From assembly GCA_009602725.1 (NCBI GenBank), contig WELB01000027.1, forward strand, positions 430,734 to 445,003: a DNA stretch of 14,270 nucleotides, written 5' to 3'. Below, piece by piece: positions 1-7,859 of this stretch. This DNA comes from Spirogloea muscicola (Eukaryota > Streptophyta > Zygnematophyceae > Spirogloeales > Spirogloeaceae). Under the pieces are notes generated by a model. The model did no database searches. It had not been told where the DNA came from and was given only the letters and a program-made list of their open reading frames with translations. Each line of letters opens with the position of its first letter. Position 1 is the first letter of the stretch. Position numbers and translations under genes: made by a program.

Positions 1-52
1 GATGCATACAGGTGTTCATGACGGAGCCAAAGGCTAGGCAGACAGGGCGCCC

Positions 53-298
53 TCAATACCCCCGTGTCAGCAGTAGGAAGTCAGATGAGCTGAGGGGAGG
101 AAGAGCAACCCCGCTGCGCAAGCCAGAGGCTGCTGCAAGGGCGCGACCAGCGCGGCGGTGCAAAGCAAGCGCTTGGGAGCGCTGCAGGGACATAGACAGT
201 CGCATACGGTAGCAGAATACGGTGCCAATGGCTGGAGGTCCCGATGGTAAGAATAAAGCAATGATCGGATTCACTCCCTCGTGGCCGTCAGGTCTCAC
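53..298 (-). pseudogene. Degenerate fragment of the dispersed element ORF (C-terminal end)
   Basis: The minus-strand reading frame ends in the peptide LLLTRGY and a stop. Similar ends recur at 7288-7320 (RLLTRDY), 13501-13531 (LRLLTRG) and 13937-13970 (LRLLTRGY), so this is one member of a dispersed family. Further upstream in the same frame the stretch RMRLSMSLQRS followed by RALAAASG matches RMRLSRSLQRS and RALATASG decoded from the minus strand near 12790-12890. Shared protein-level words in separate loci indicate descent from a once-coding element, probably a transposon. I do not recognise a catalytic domain in it. It could still be a piece of an ordinary multigene family, but the degeneracy and mixed orientations of the other copies argue for a mobile element. 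Confidence 0.5.
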
Positions 299-437
299 AT
301 CTGCAACGTCGCTTAGACTTTAGGGACAGCCCCGTTCAGCGGATCCGCGGATTATACAGCCGCCATGGCCGGTGCGGTCGTCGCGAGCCGCCTGTTGCCA
401 TCTAACGAGTGAGAGACGCTTCCAGTAGATGGGCGAT

Positions 438-455
438 GGCTGTGAGAGGCCAGCC
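438..455 (-). repeat. Stem-loop core of the dispersed repeat tail
   Basis: Read on the minus strand this is GGCTGGCCTCTCACAGCC, the recurrent tail motif of the repeat family also found at 5679-5696, 5767-5785, 7381-7400, 9392-9411, 12719-12736 and 13819-13837. The ends pair as a short hairpin. It is an isolated fragment here; flanking sequence 456-1050 shows no gene and no other repeat I can support. Confidence 0.5.
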
Positions 456-475
456 TAATGGGCTGCTGGCCTGTT

Positions 476-1050
476 CAGATTGTACTGGCTAAGTTTGCCG
501 CCCTTTCATTACCAAATCGTGCGCCTACTCACAGCCATCAAAAACCATCAACCCCACTGGAAGAGCCCCTTTGGTTGCATAGGTCCTCGGTGCCATGACC
601 TAGTAGGACATATTGCTAGTCTAGGAATTGCCCAACATGAAGAATGAATTTCCGACTGACATCCGCTTGCCGCAGCAGCATGGTTGTCCTTCTTGCGCCG
701 CTGCGTATCACCGCTGCCACCGCTTCTTATGTGGGAGCATAACATGTTGCCTTCTGTTCCTCCTATTGCCTCTTTGCCCCTCGAAGAAGGCGAAGATGGG
801 CACTTCCCCAAGGATTGGCACGCTTTCGCCACAATTCTTTGTGTGCGTTGATCAAAAATCTGAGACTCATGATGAAGAGTCGCTATTGTGATGTGCTGAG
901 GGAATGCAGATTGTGTGGTAGATGGCGCGACACGTGTGTCTCTGGGCTTGCCACCTGGGCCATCGAAAGGACTTCGCCATCTCTTGTATGTCTTCTGCAA
1001 CAGTGCATACTGACCAATGTTAAGGTGCTTTGCTCGGCACAACTGATGCT
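476..1050. other. Intergenic stretch with nothing recognised
   Basis: Open frames occur on both strands, the longest on the minus strand running from about 1135 to 548, but it starts inside the MITE, shows no recognisable motif and has no splice-supported extension. I see no RNA gene or repeat unit here. Confidence 0.5.
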
Positions 1051-1052
1051 TA

Positions 1053-1075
1053 CAGTCATACCTCGTTATAGGCAC
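1053..1075 (+). repeat. Left terminal inverted repeat of the MITE
   Basis: It starts CAGTCATACCTCGTTATA and ends GGCAC, and pairs with 1497-1519. The one mismatch is at the eighth base (A here, T in the right copy). Confidence 0.88.
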
Positions 1076-1270
1076 CCACGGATAAGGGCACATTAGGGCA
1101 ACCCCTTGATAGTGGCACCTTTTTGCGGGAAGCACTTTTTTTTTCCCCAGGCAAAAGTGACTCGATAAGGGAACATGCCGTTATGTACAGGCACAGTTTT
1201 TCGGGGCAAATTCCCCCACTAGAAGTGCCTATATGAAAACAAATCCACCATATCTCTTATATTCTCTACA

Positions 1271-1363
1271 GGGATTAGGGTTGAGGTTTAGGGTTTAGGG
1301 TGTGGGGTTTAGGGTTTAGGTCTAGGGTTAGGGTCTAGTTTTACTAACCCTAGACCTAAACCC
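1271..1363. repeat. Interstitial telomere-like tract (TTTAGGG type) with perfect inverted repeat
   Basis: Three exact TTTAGGG units lie at 1287-1293, 1294-1300 and 1308-1314, among degenerate GATTAGGG and GGTCTAGGG variants. The same sequence appears inverted at 1344-1363, ending CCTAAACCC. Positions 1312-1331 and 1344-1363 form a perfect 20-bp inverted repeat around a 12-nt loop, so the region can extrude as a cruciform. The G-rich strand could also form a quadruplex. TTTAGGG is the telomere repeat of land plants and many green algae. The tract lies inside the MITE, not at a chromosome end. Confidence 0.8.
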
Positions 1364-1496
1364 AGAAAGCCATGTTTCAAATATAATTTGATACTTTGCT
1401 GATTGTCACGGTAGAAGCACATTTGGGGGCAATAGTGCCTTTACAACGAACAAGCACACCTCGATATAGTCACACATTTTCGCCAAACCGGCCGAC

Positions 1497-1519
1497 GTGC
1501 CTATAACGAGGAATGACTG
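1497..1519 (-). repeat. Right terminal inverted repeat of the MITE
   Basis: On the minus strand it starts CAGTCATTCCTCGTTATA and ends GGCAC, matching the left end in 22 of 23 positions, and is followed by the TA duplication at 1520-1521. Confidence 0.88.
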
Positions 1520-1522
1520 TAC

Positions 1523-2091
1523 ATGAATGTAATCTGGTCAAGGATGCGAGATAGAGCCAGGCAGTCTGTGAGGCTTCTGCAGGGCACGCGGCGCTTGCAT
1601 CCAATAGAGCGAGCAGCAAATGCTCCAGAGACCTCAAAAGACCCAGATGGCATGGTGAGGTCAGGAGCTGCTCGCAATGAAGCATTTACCACGTGTACAC
1701 TCTTGGAACAACCTTATTAAGCATCTTGTAATTGACAGGCTCGGCTGGGTGGACTTTATGGCTGCACGTACTTGCACGCACCGCTTGCACCCGAGCAAAC
1801 TCAATTGAACAACAGAACCGATTGGGGACCAGCTGATCAAGCGGGTGCAGTAAATATCATCAAGGAGGCAAGACCATCGGGATTCCCAGGTCGCCAGGAT
1901 ATAACGGCTTGAGGTGCCATGGCAAGAACTCATGCAAGTTGACTCAGTGCTCCAAACTCTGCATGTTAATAGCTAAGAGAATGAGCGAGCATGTGCTGGC
2001 TCGAATGTAGGGTAATACAAGGGGTGCATGGCGTGGGGCAAAGCTTTGCGGACGTCTTTGCTCATGTACTCCGGCAGTCGGGGAGAAAAGC
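1523..2091. other. Downstream flank of the GRAS gene
   Basis: This stretch between the MITE and the GRAS stop codon should contain the GRAS 3' UTR. I find no TGTAA signal on the minus strand between 2091 and 1681, so the polyadenylation site is not resolved. No other gene or repeat is evident. Confidence 0.4.
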
Positions 2092-4738
2092 TCAGCATGC
2101 TGGTCGCCACAGAGTCGCGTGGATGAGCGGCTGCGACTTCCACTTGAGCATGAGCGCGTCGCCCTGCTCTGCCATGGAAAACCCCACATGCTGCTCTGCT
2201 ACAGCCCTCGGCTGGTCCTTTGCCGCCTCTGACCACGGCCTGTACATAGGATTGACCATCCAGCCTCAGATTATGCAGCAAACATGCAGCAAACGGGTCG
2301 TGAACCTGCGTATGTGAGACTCGTACATGGCAAGTCAGCAAGCTAAGCAAAGCACTGTTCTCTCCTGTCACCTATCTGTCCTCCTGTGCTTGCTAGTGCC
2401 TCTGCAGCACTTGAGTACTTAATCAAACTCTGTCAAACTCTACTACATCCGGCATGGCTGCCACTTGACGCATTGTGACTGCACATATTCAGCAGCAAGT
2501 ACTTCTGACCACTGCACAGCTGATATTGCCTGGATATGAAACACAGCTGGTCCTGCCTGAATATGCAGACACACCTGCCGACAAACCCGGCGTCCTTCAT
2601 GCGCAACTGCCACTTGCTCAGGTACTCGGTGCGCTTGTGCCGCAGCAGGCCCTCACATGCAACCACCTCAAGGATGTGCTGCGATAGTATGTGCTGCTCA
2701 GCAACGCGCCGCCAGAGGCTCGTTGAGGGCATGTGGACGTCTGTTGCCTCAACGGCGGCCATGTAAATGTCCAAGCACTGCACACATTGTATATTGGCAC
2801 ACCATCCTCATGTGAAGCTTGTTGAAATTTGCATCCGACGTGTAGACCCAGAGGTCAGGAAAGTACTGTTCTGAAGTTATCTATCCATCAGCAGCTTGAT
2901 GGACAGGAGTAAAGAAGTACGGCAGAGCTGTGTCATAACAGAGGCTGCAGCAGACCTGCTTGAAGCGCTGGAGGAAGAAGGGGCTGTTGTCATTGGAGTG
3001 CATCTCCACCAGTACCATGACATGCGGACGCAGCCGACAGAGCGCCCGCAGCGCCGCATCCCGAGGGCTGGACCGCAGGAGGCTTGCGTCTGGCAGGAAG
3101 CTGAGGCCCATGATATCATTAACAACCAGCACCTCACCTTCCTCCGCACCGATCATATAGGGTTGCAGGCTCTCCAGCCGCGTCTCAATCACGTGGAATT
3201 CCAGCTGCACGCCCAATGAGTTGGCAACCGCCAACACCTGCTTCCCGGACTCCCCGTCCTGGCTGAGGTACTGCTCGTTGGCACACGTGTTCTCCATGAT
3301 GCGGATGTGACTGTCGTGCACCCGAGTGATGCGCACATGGGGCGGCCCCCCCGGGAGGAGCGCCAGCACATGCAGGAGCCCTGGCCACTGTCCTGTCTGC
3401 GACAGCAAGACGAGCATGAAGTGAGAAAAAGCTGAGCAGCGTGTACAGTCAGAGGGGCGGCCAGAGAAAGCAGACTACCACCCATGTGCAGTTTGTGTGC
3501 ACTGCCAGAAGCTTGGGCGGCCCAGCAAATTCCTGCAGCTGAAGCTCAGGGTTCAGGATTTGCAATGTGGGGCGATGATCTGTGAGCTGCTCCTTTTCTT
3601 GTCTGCTTGATGTACGACCTAGCGAGCGAGCACCGCCGCTGCCAGGGATGGCCAGGAGGACAAGGAGATGCTTACCCAAGTGGCAATGTCCAGGATGTGT
3701 ATCCGCCGGCACGCGGCGGCCACCTCCAGGATGGTGGCATTGGCAACGCCATGGCAGAACTTTATGTACGGCATGTGCTGCTGGAACTCCCCCATGGCAC
3801 TGACCATCGGCTGCAGAGGCGGCAGCGGCAGCGGGGGTGCGCGCAATTGGCAAGCGAGCATTGCATCATGCAATACAACGAAAGCTTCGACACAGAACGG
3901 TCACGACAGCCAAGCCCTGATTATGATGGCCTCGCCTTGTTGCCAAATTCTCCATGGCCTTAAGAATCGCACATGCATGATGCCAGCTTCCTGGCGGCGA
4001 GGGGTTCACCTCGCTCATGCTCTCGGTCGCCAGGCGTTGCCGCCGGATGCACGCCTCGCCCTGGGTGCGGGCCCACAGCGCCTCCATGAAGTAGTAAGCG
4101 ATGCGCTGGACGTAGGTGCCCGATCGGTCGGCGGCGCGGCCGAGGACGGTCATGAGGAAGCGGGCGCGCGCCTGGTCGTCGGTGGCCACGGCCTCAGCAA
4201 ACGCCAGGAGCTGCTTCTTGATGCGGCTCTCCGGCGTGTCCACCGCCGCTGCCACCAGCTGCGCCGCCCTGACGGCGCCCGACGGCCGCTTCTGCAGAGG
4301 GCCGCTGCGGGCGCCGAGCACCGAGTGGAGGCGCCGCGTCGTCGCCTTTGCAGCTCCCGTCAGGCTGGTCAGCGCCAAGACCTCCCTGAACGGCGGGTCC
4401 AGCAGGCCGTACAGTCTTGGCAATGGAGGCGGCGGCTGATACCCCCGCCGCACCGCCAGCATGAGGCCTAAGGAAGGCGCGACGTTGCCGCCGCCTGCCT
4501 TGCCGTCGAGGTCCCGGCAGGCCGGGCCGCTGAGCGGCGAGCGATTGCCGATATCATCAAACTCATCCTGCAGCCAGGCGCACGGCTCGGCGGCGGCGGC
4601 GGCGGCGGCGGGGGCGCTGCCGGGGCGCCACGTGGCGCTCTGAGACCGGTCCGAGCCGTCGCTGCTGCTGTCGAGCTCCGGCGGGAGGTCGGATAGCGTC
4701 AGCGGCGGCGATGGCACGGACCATGCATCCATCGCCAT
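2092..4738 (-). CDS. GRAS-family transcription regulator, five exons, predicted 551 aa
   Basis: Exons on the minus strand are 4738-4010, 3810-3676, 3396-2956, 2777-2575 and 2239-2092 (TGA at 2094-2092). All four introns are GT..AG (199, 279, 178 and 335 bp; phases 0, 0, 0, 2). Landmarks in order: leucine-rich LHRI with KKQLLAFAEAV (about 174-184) and QRIAYYFMEALWAR (211-224); MPYIKF (256-261); VHIID-type motif IHILDIATWTGQWP (280-293) and PGGPPHVRIT (303-312); LGVQLEFHVI (349-358); PFYRE region with SSPRDAALRAL and RLRPHVMVLVE up to FFLQRF (397-433); SAW region with VVACEG (473-478), WQLRMKDAGF and a C-terminal LKWKSQPLIHATLWRP. GRAS proteins are nuclear or nucleocytoplasmic regulators in plants, with a fold related to SAM methyltransferases; the target here is unknown. 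The N-terminus is acidic, Ser/Ala-rich and lacks a DELLA motif. The start is the first in-frame ATG (context GCCATGGCGATGG on the minus strand); the frame is open upstream to a TGA near 5010 without another ATG. An extra 5' exon cannot be excluded. Confidence 0.92.
4586..4611 (-). repeat. GCC trinucleotide run coding poly-alanine
   Basis: A (GGC)n run lies inside GRAS exon 1 and encodes the alanine tract just before CAWLQDEFDD. Another GCC/GGC run at about 4780-4806 lies upstream of the chosen start and would code glycine only if translation began further upstream. Such runs are typical of disordered segments in GC-rich algal genes and are prone to slippage. Confidence 0.6.
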
Positions 4739-5240
4739 GGGCCGCGGGCTCCAGTCCTCAGCGTCCGAGACGGCGCAGCCGCCGCCGCCACCGCCGCCGC
4801 CGCCAACGCTGTCGCCGCCGCCGCTTGCGGCGGCGCCTTCCGGCGGGGGGGATGCGCGCAGGCCGGGCCCTCCGCCGGGCCCCAGTCTACCATCGCCATG
4901 GCTCTCGGCAGCGCCGCGGCCGCTGCGCCTTCGGCGAGGTCTGCGGGCGACCGGGCCCCTGCCCGCCGTCAGCCCGGCCAATTGGAGCGCGCGCAAAACC
5001 TCCGCAGCTCAAAGCGGGTCCGCAATTGCCGCCGCGGCAGCCGCCGCGGCAGCTGCCGCGAAGCGCGCCGCGAAGTGCGCCGGGAAGGCCGGGCGCCGCG
5101 GCGACGGCCGGGCCCGGCTCTGGGACAAGTTTGGCAGGGGACAAGAAGACGGGCGCCGTTTTCGTCCCGTCCCGTTTACAAAAATAATATTTGTCGAGCA
5201 TGCAAACCTCCCCCCCCTCCCCCCCTCCCTTCCTCACGAA
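4739..5240 (-). promoter_or_regulatory. GC-rich 5' flank and presumed promoter of the GRAS gene
   Basis: The region is extremely GC-rich apart from an AT-rich island at 5178-5193, which reads AAATATTATTTTTG on the minus strand and could act as a TATA-like element about 440 bp before the chosen start. An uninterrupted pyrimidine tract follows at 5207-5235. A second ATG in a good context lies at 4899 on the minus strand (ATGGCGATGG) but is out of frame with the GRAS ORF, so it would be an upstream ORF or part of an unrecognised 5' exon. The promoter role is inferred from position only. Confidence 0.4.
5207..5235. repeat. Homopurine/homopyrimidine tract
   Basis: Twenty-nine consecutive pyrimidines on the plus strand, mostly C with single T interruptions. 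The minus strand therefore has runs of six or more G separated by A and could form a G-quadruplex or triplex. It sits just upstream of the GRAS 5' flank. Confidence 0.7.
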
Positions 5241-5486
5241 CTCCCGCTGCTTTTGGGATGCCTGCGTTGAGACACTCTCGCCCGTAGCGTCCAGCCACGT
5301 CGTGTCGAAGCGTCAGCGTCATGTCCTCCGGCAGCGTCACCTTGTGGTGACCGGCTGTGTACTACGCGGGTGATGTCAATGCATTGCGGTACCCGATGCA
5401 GGGTGACGCAGGGTGACGCGCAGGCGCTGCCGTGCGAAACGTTGAAGTCGCCCCCTCGTGCGCGAAGTCCACTGCTGGCTGCAAGC

Positions 5487-5900
5487 TGCTCAGACTTTGG
5501 GGCTGCTGACTCAGGCGACAAAGAAGCTCTCCAAAGGGTTAAGCTCTTTCAGAAGTAGCGAGGGCAGTGGAATGCCAGCCCACAAAAGTATGACCAGGTA
5601 TTGAGATGAGCTCCCACTCGTGGTGTTCGCTTGCGTAGTGCCCCTTGTGGAAAAGGAGTGGCTCCTCAACCGGGGCGAGGCTGTGAAAAGCAGCCCAAGA
5701 CAGCTGGACAAGGTCCAAAAGGCCTAAAGGCAGTAAACCAACAACAGCGCTGCCAATTTGACTGGTGGCTGTGAGAGGCCAGCCCAAAGGAATGGACAGG
5801 GTCCTTCAATGGACAAGGACACTGAAAGCACACAGCTTTGCAAGTGGCTACACTGAATGGGCTCAACTAGCTTCAGTCAGCTGCCGCAAGTTGGAGTTCT
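5487..5900 (-). repeat. Composite of degenerate dispersed-repeat fragments
   Basis: On the minus strand, 5896-5862 decodes as a tag-like end (NSNLRQLTEAS then stop), related to the LRLLTRGY end of other copies. It is followed by two copies of the tail hairpin motif at 5785-5767 and 5696-5679, and by words such as GACCTTGTCCA. A plus-strand fragment at 5487-5519 contains GGCTGCTGACTC, part of another tag copy in the opposite orientation. This looks like nested or rearranged insertions, with no intact gene. Confidence 0.55.
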
Positions 5901-6840
5901 CTCCCTCCCCAAAATCCACAACATGCGGCTGGCGCTCGCCATACTAATCAAGAGCATACTGCAGCAACCGCCATACCGCGCATTTGCCTTCTCTATCTCT
6001 CCAGAGAAAGAATGAGCTCCAGAGGCGATGCTGGCGCATGCCGCTACTGACAAGAGGTCTTGGCTGGCGTGGCGGCCCTTATCAACCCCTGGGCCTTCCT
6101 CAAATCTCCAGCTGCAATGCACTGCACTTGCACTTGGCGACTTTGGCCCTTGGCTACGTGGCCTCGGCTGCCGAGCGCTTGCCTGCGCTTCCAGGTCGGC
6201 GTACCTGGGCAGTGGGCGCAGGTCGCCGCCCCATTGTCTCAGCACTTTCTTCTACAGTGGGCACTTTGTACTGGACCTGGTTGTCATGGAAGCGGAGAGC
6301 GGCTCGCTGCCATTTTAGGAATCTCTCTGGTCGGCCCGAAATTCGCTGCTGAATGAGCATCAGACCTAGCAGCGCGTGCAGTGCCCTTCACACACCTTGT
6401 GCACAACGCTGACCTGTGCCCTCAGGCTTACTATTTGGCCTAGGCGGTTAAGGTGGCCTTCGAGACGGCTTTGCAGCTTCTCCCCGAGACGGACCCGCAA
6501 GGGAGTGCACGGCTGCATTCAGCGTACTCCCCTGGAGCCTTGGCATGACTTATAACTCTGCTTCTGTATGTTGCGCTTCAGATGCCGGGTTGAAGCCTTC
6601 CACACAGTAGTCCACCGCCTCCTTGGCCTTCCCTTGCCCTGTCTCCTGCAATGTGAGGTTGGTGACAAGGAGACTGATTCGCTGGAGCTGGCATCGCACG
6701 TTCTCCGGTGTGCGCATGGTGGGAAGCAGACGGCCACGGCGTGCTCAAGATTTGTTGGTCGGCATCTTCCTGGAGGCAGGTTATCAGGCAGTGATGGAGA
6801 ACACATGGGTGATGCCAATCTAGATTAAGCCTGACGGCCC
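5901..6840. other. Intergenic stretch with nothing recognised
   Basis: Several short overlapping open frames exist on both strands, but none shows a recognisable motif or consistent codon bias. No RNA gene, hairpin array or clear repeat copy was found by eye. Confidence 0.4.
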
Positions 6841-6845
6841 TCAAG

Positions 6846-7440
6846 CGGGGTCGACCTATTGGCCATCACGTCTGGCGGTGGACCCGCATCATTGCAGACG
6901 GGGTCACCACCATAAAGTTCAACCGTTCATTCCACTATCCTCGGCATAAAGGCAGGGCACGCGGTCGCCTGCGCTGCCTGCGCAAGGAAGTCAAGCAGAA
7001 CGATCACGCAGGCGGTGAAGTGCACTTCTTTTCCTTGCCATCGACGTCCACGGGGCTTCTGAGCCTCGTTGGCTTGATCTCCTGTCAGCCGCTTGCAAGA
7101 CAGCAATGGCCAATGGCACCAATTGGAGCAGGCACGTTGCATTGCCGCGAGCTCTCAGGCCCTGATTTGCTTAGTAATACGACTGTCTGCAGGGTTCCCC
7201 GGCACACGCCTTCATCTTTGTGCTAGTCGTGCCTTGGCTACCACCTCAGCCTACATGTGGGGCGACTCCTTTCCTGCTGCTAATCTCTCTGACGTGCGGC
7301 TGCTGACTAGGGATTACTGAGCAGGCAACCTTCTGGTTCTCTATGCTCTTCGGCTCGTTGGACCTTTTTCCCATGTTTGTGGGCTGGCTATTTACAGCCC
7401 ACCCCCCCTTTGGTACAGCTGCTGCTTCTTCGTGAGGCCT
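6846..7440 (+). mobile_element. Degenerate copy of the dispersed element with ORF remnant, tag and tail
   Basis: Positions 6846-6915 (starting GGTCGACCT, later GGTCACCACC) align with the minus strand at about 13190-13120, and CATCGACGTCCACGGG near 7041 recurs on the minus strand near 12990. The copy then carries RALATTSA and the tag RLLTRDY with a stop at 7318-7320. The tail follows with GGACCTTTTTCCCATG near 7360 and a stem-loop at 7379-7402. Frameshifts and stops break the reading frame, so it is a remnant. Colinearity with the 13190-12640 minus-strand copy indicates one parent element of at least 550 bp. The class is not recognised; a non-LTR-type 3' end is one possibility. Confidence 0.5.
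7379..7402 (+). repeat. Tail stem-loop (8-bp perfect arms)
   Basis: GTGGGCTG at 7379-7386 pairs with CAGCCCAC at 7395-7402 around an 8-nt loop. It is the best-paired member of the tail hairpin seen across the repeat family. Confidence 0.65.
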
Positions 7441-7575
7441 GCCCGCCCGAGGGTGGGCTTTGTCCGCGTACGTTGCAGATGTCGTCACCACAGACTCCAT
7501 CGAACCTACATAAACATCTAGATCGGGGCAGGGCACGCAGTTGGCAAGGCTGCGGGCGTCCTCAAGTGCAAATAC

Positions 7576-7597
7576 GCAGACCACCTTGGTGGTCTGC
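7576..7597. repeat. Perfect short inverted repeat
   Basis: GCAGACCACC and GGTGGTCTGC are separated by TT, giving a near-continuous palindrome. Weaker complementarity extends outward (GCAAATAC with ATATTGC). No neighbouring gene explains it. Confidence 0.55.
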
Positions 7598-7681
7598 ATA
7601 TTGCGTTGCCCTTGCCGCACTGGCAGTCGGTTCCATGGGGCGCTGTGGCTGCTGCTTCTGTGTTTCAGTGTGGTGACACTT

Positions 7682-7850
7682 CCCCAGCTGCAAGCTATTC
7701 TGACTGCGGCTGCTGACTAGGGGTTATTGAGCACCCAATCATTGTACCCGTGCGTTGGGTGTGATTCAGTGCTTTCCAGGACCTTGTTCATGTTAAATGT
7801 GGCAGGCCTTTTGCAGTCATCGCCCCTTGTGGGCAACACATTCTCTCGCC
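7682..7850 (+). repeat. Degenerate repeat copy: tag plus tail
   Basis: AGCTGCAAGCTATTCTGACT followed by GCGGCTGCTGACTAGGGG matches the tag segment of the family, though a base change shifts the LRLLTRG frame. It is followed by CAGGACCTTGTTCATG and GCAGGCCTTTTGCAGTC, a diverged tail hairpin, and by CCCCTTGTGGGC. It lies in the same orientation as the copy ending near 7440. Confidence 0.5.
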
Positions 7851-7859
7851 TTGGGGAGG

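Larger units (their letters stand above)
1053..1519. mobile_element. 467-bp MITE, Tc1/mariner (pogo/Tigger-like) type, TA target duplication
   Basis: The left end (1053-1075) and the reverse complement of the right end (1497-1519) are 23-bp terminal inverted repeats with a single mismatch; both begin CAGTCAT and continue CCTCGTTATAGGCAC. A TA dinucleotide sits immediately outside each end (1051-1052 and 1520-1521), the target duplication expected for the Tc1/mariner superfamily. The CAGnCATACCTCG start resembles pogo/Tigger-type ends known from other eukaryotes. Subterminal words related to CTCGATATAGTCAC, TTGATAGTGGCAC and TCGATAAGGG recur inside both flanks and may be transposase-binding repeats. 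There is no transposase ORF, so the element would depend on an autonomous relative elsewhere. It lies about 570 bp beyond the GRAS stop codon. The near-identical TIRs suggest it is fairly recent. Confidence 0.88.

Noticed and set aside
548-1135. A 195-codon minus-strand open frame
   Set aside because: It begins inside the MITE terminal region, has no recognisable motif, and no splice signals extend it. It is likely a chance frame.
2881-2955. Ending the GRAS protein at the stop at 2881-2883 by reading through exon 3
   Set aside because: Reading through replaces the conserved region after FFLQRF with unrelated residues, whereas splicing at 2956/2777 restores the GRAS alignment through VVACEG.
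3668-4471. A 267-codon plus-strand open frame
   Set aside because: It lies opposite GRAS exons 1 and 2. High GC keeps the antisense frame open, while the minus strand carries clear GRAS motifs.
6028-6318. Overlapping plus-strand open frames in three registers near 6000-6350
   Set aside because: All are short, lack motifs and show no consistent codon preference. Three simultaneous open frames point to stop-poor GC-rich DNA.
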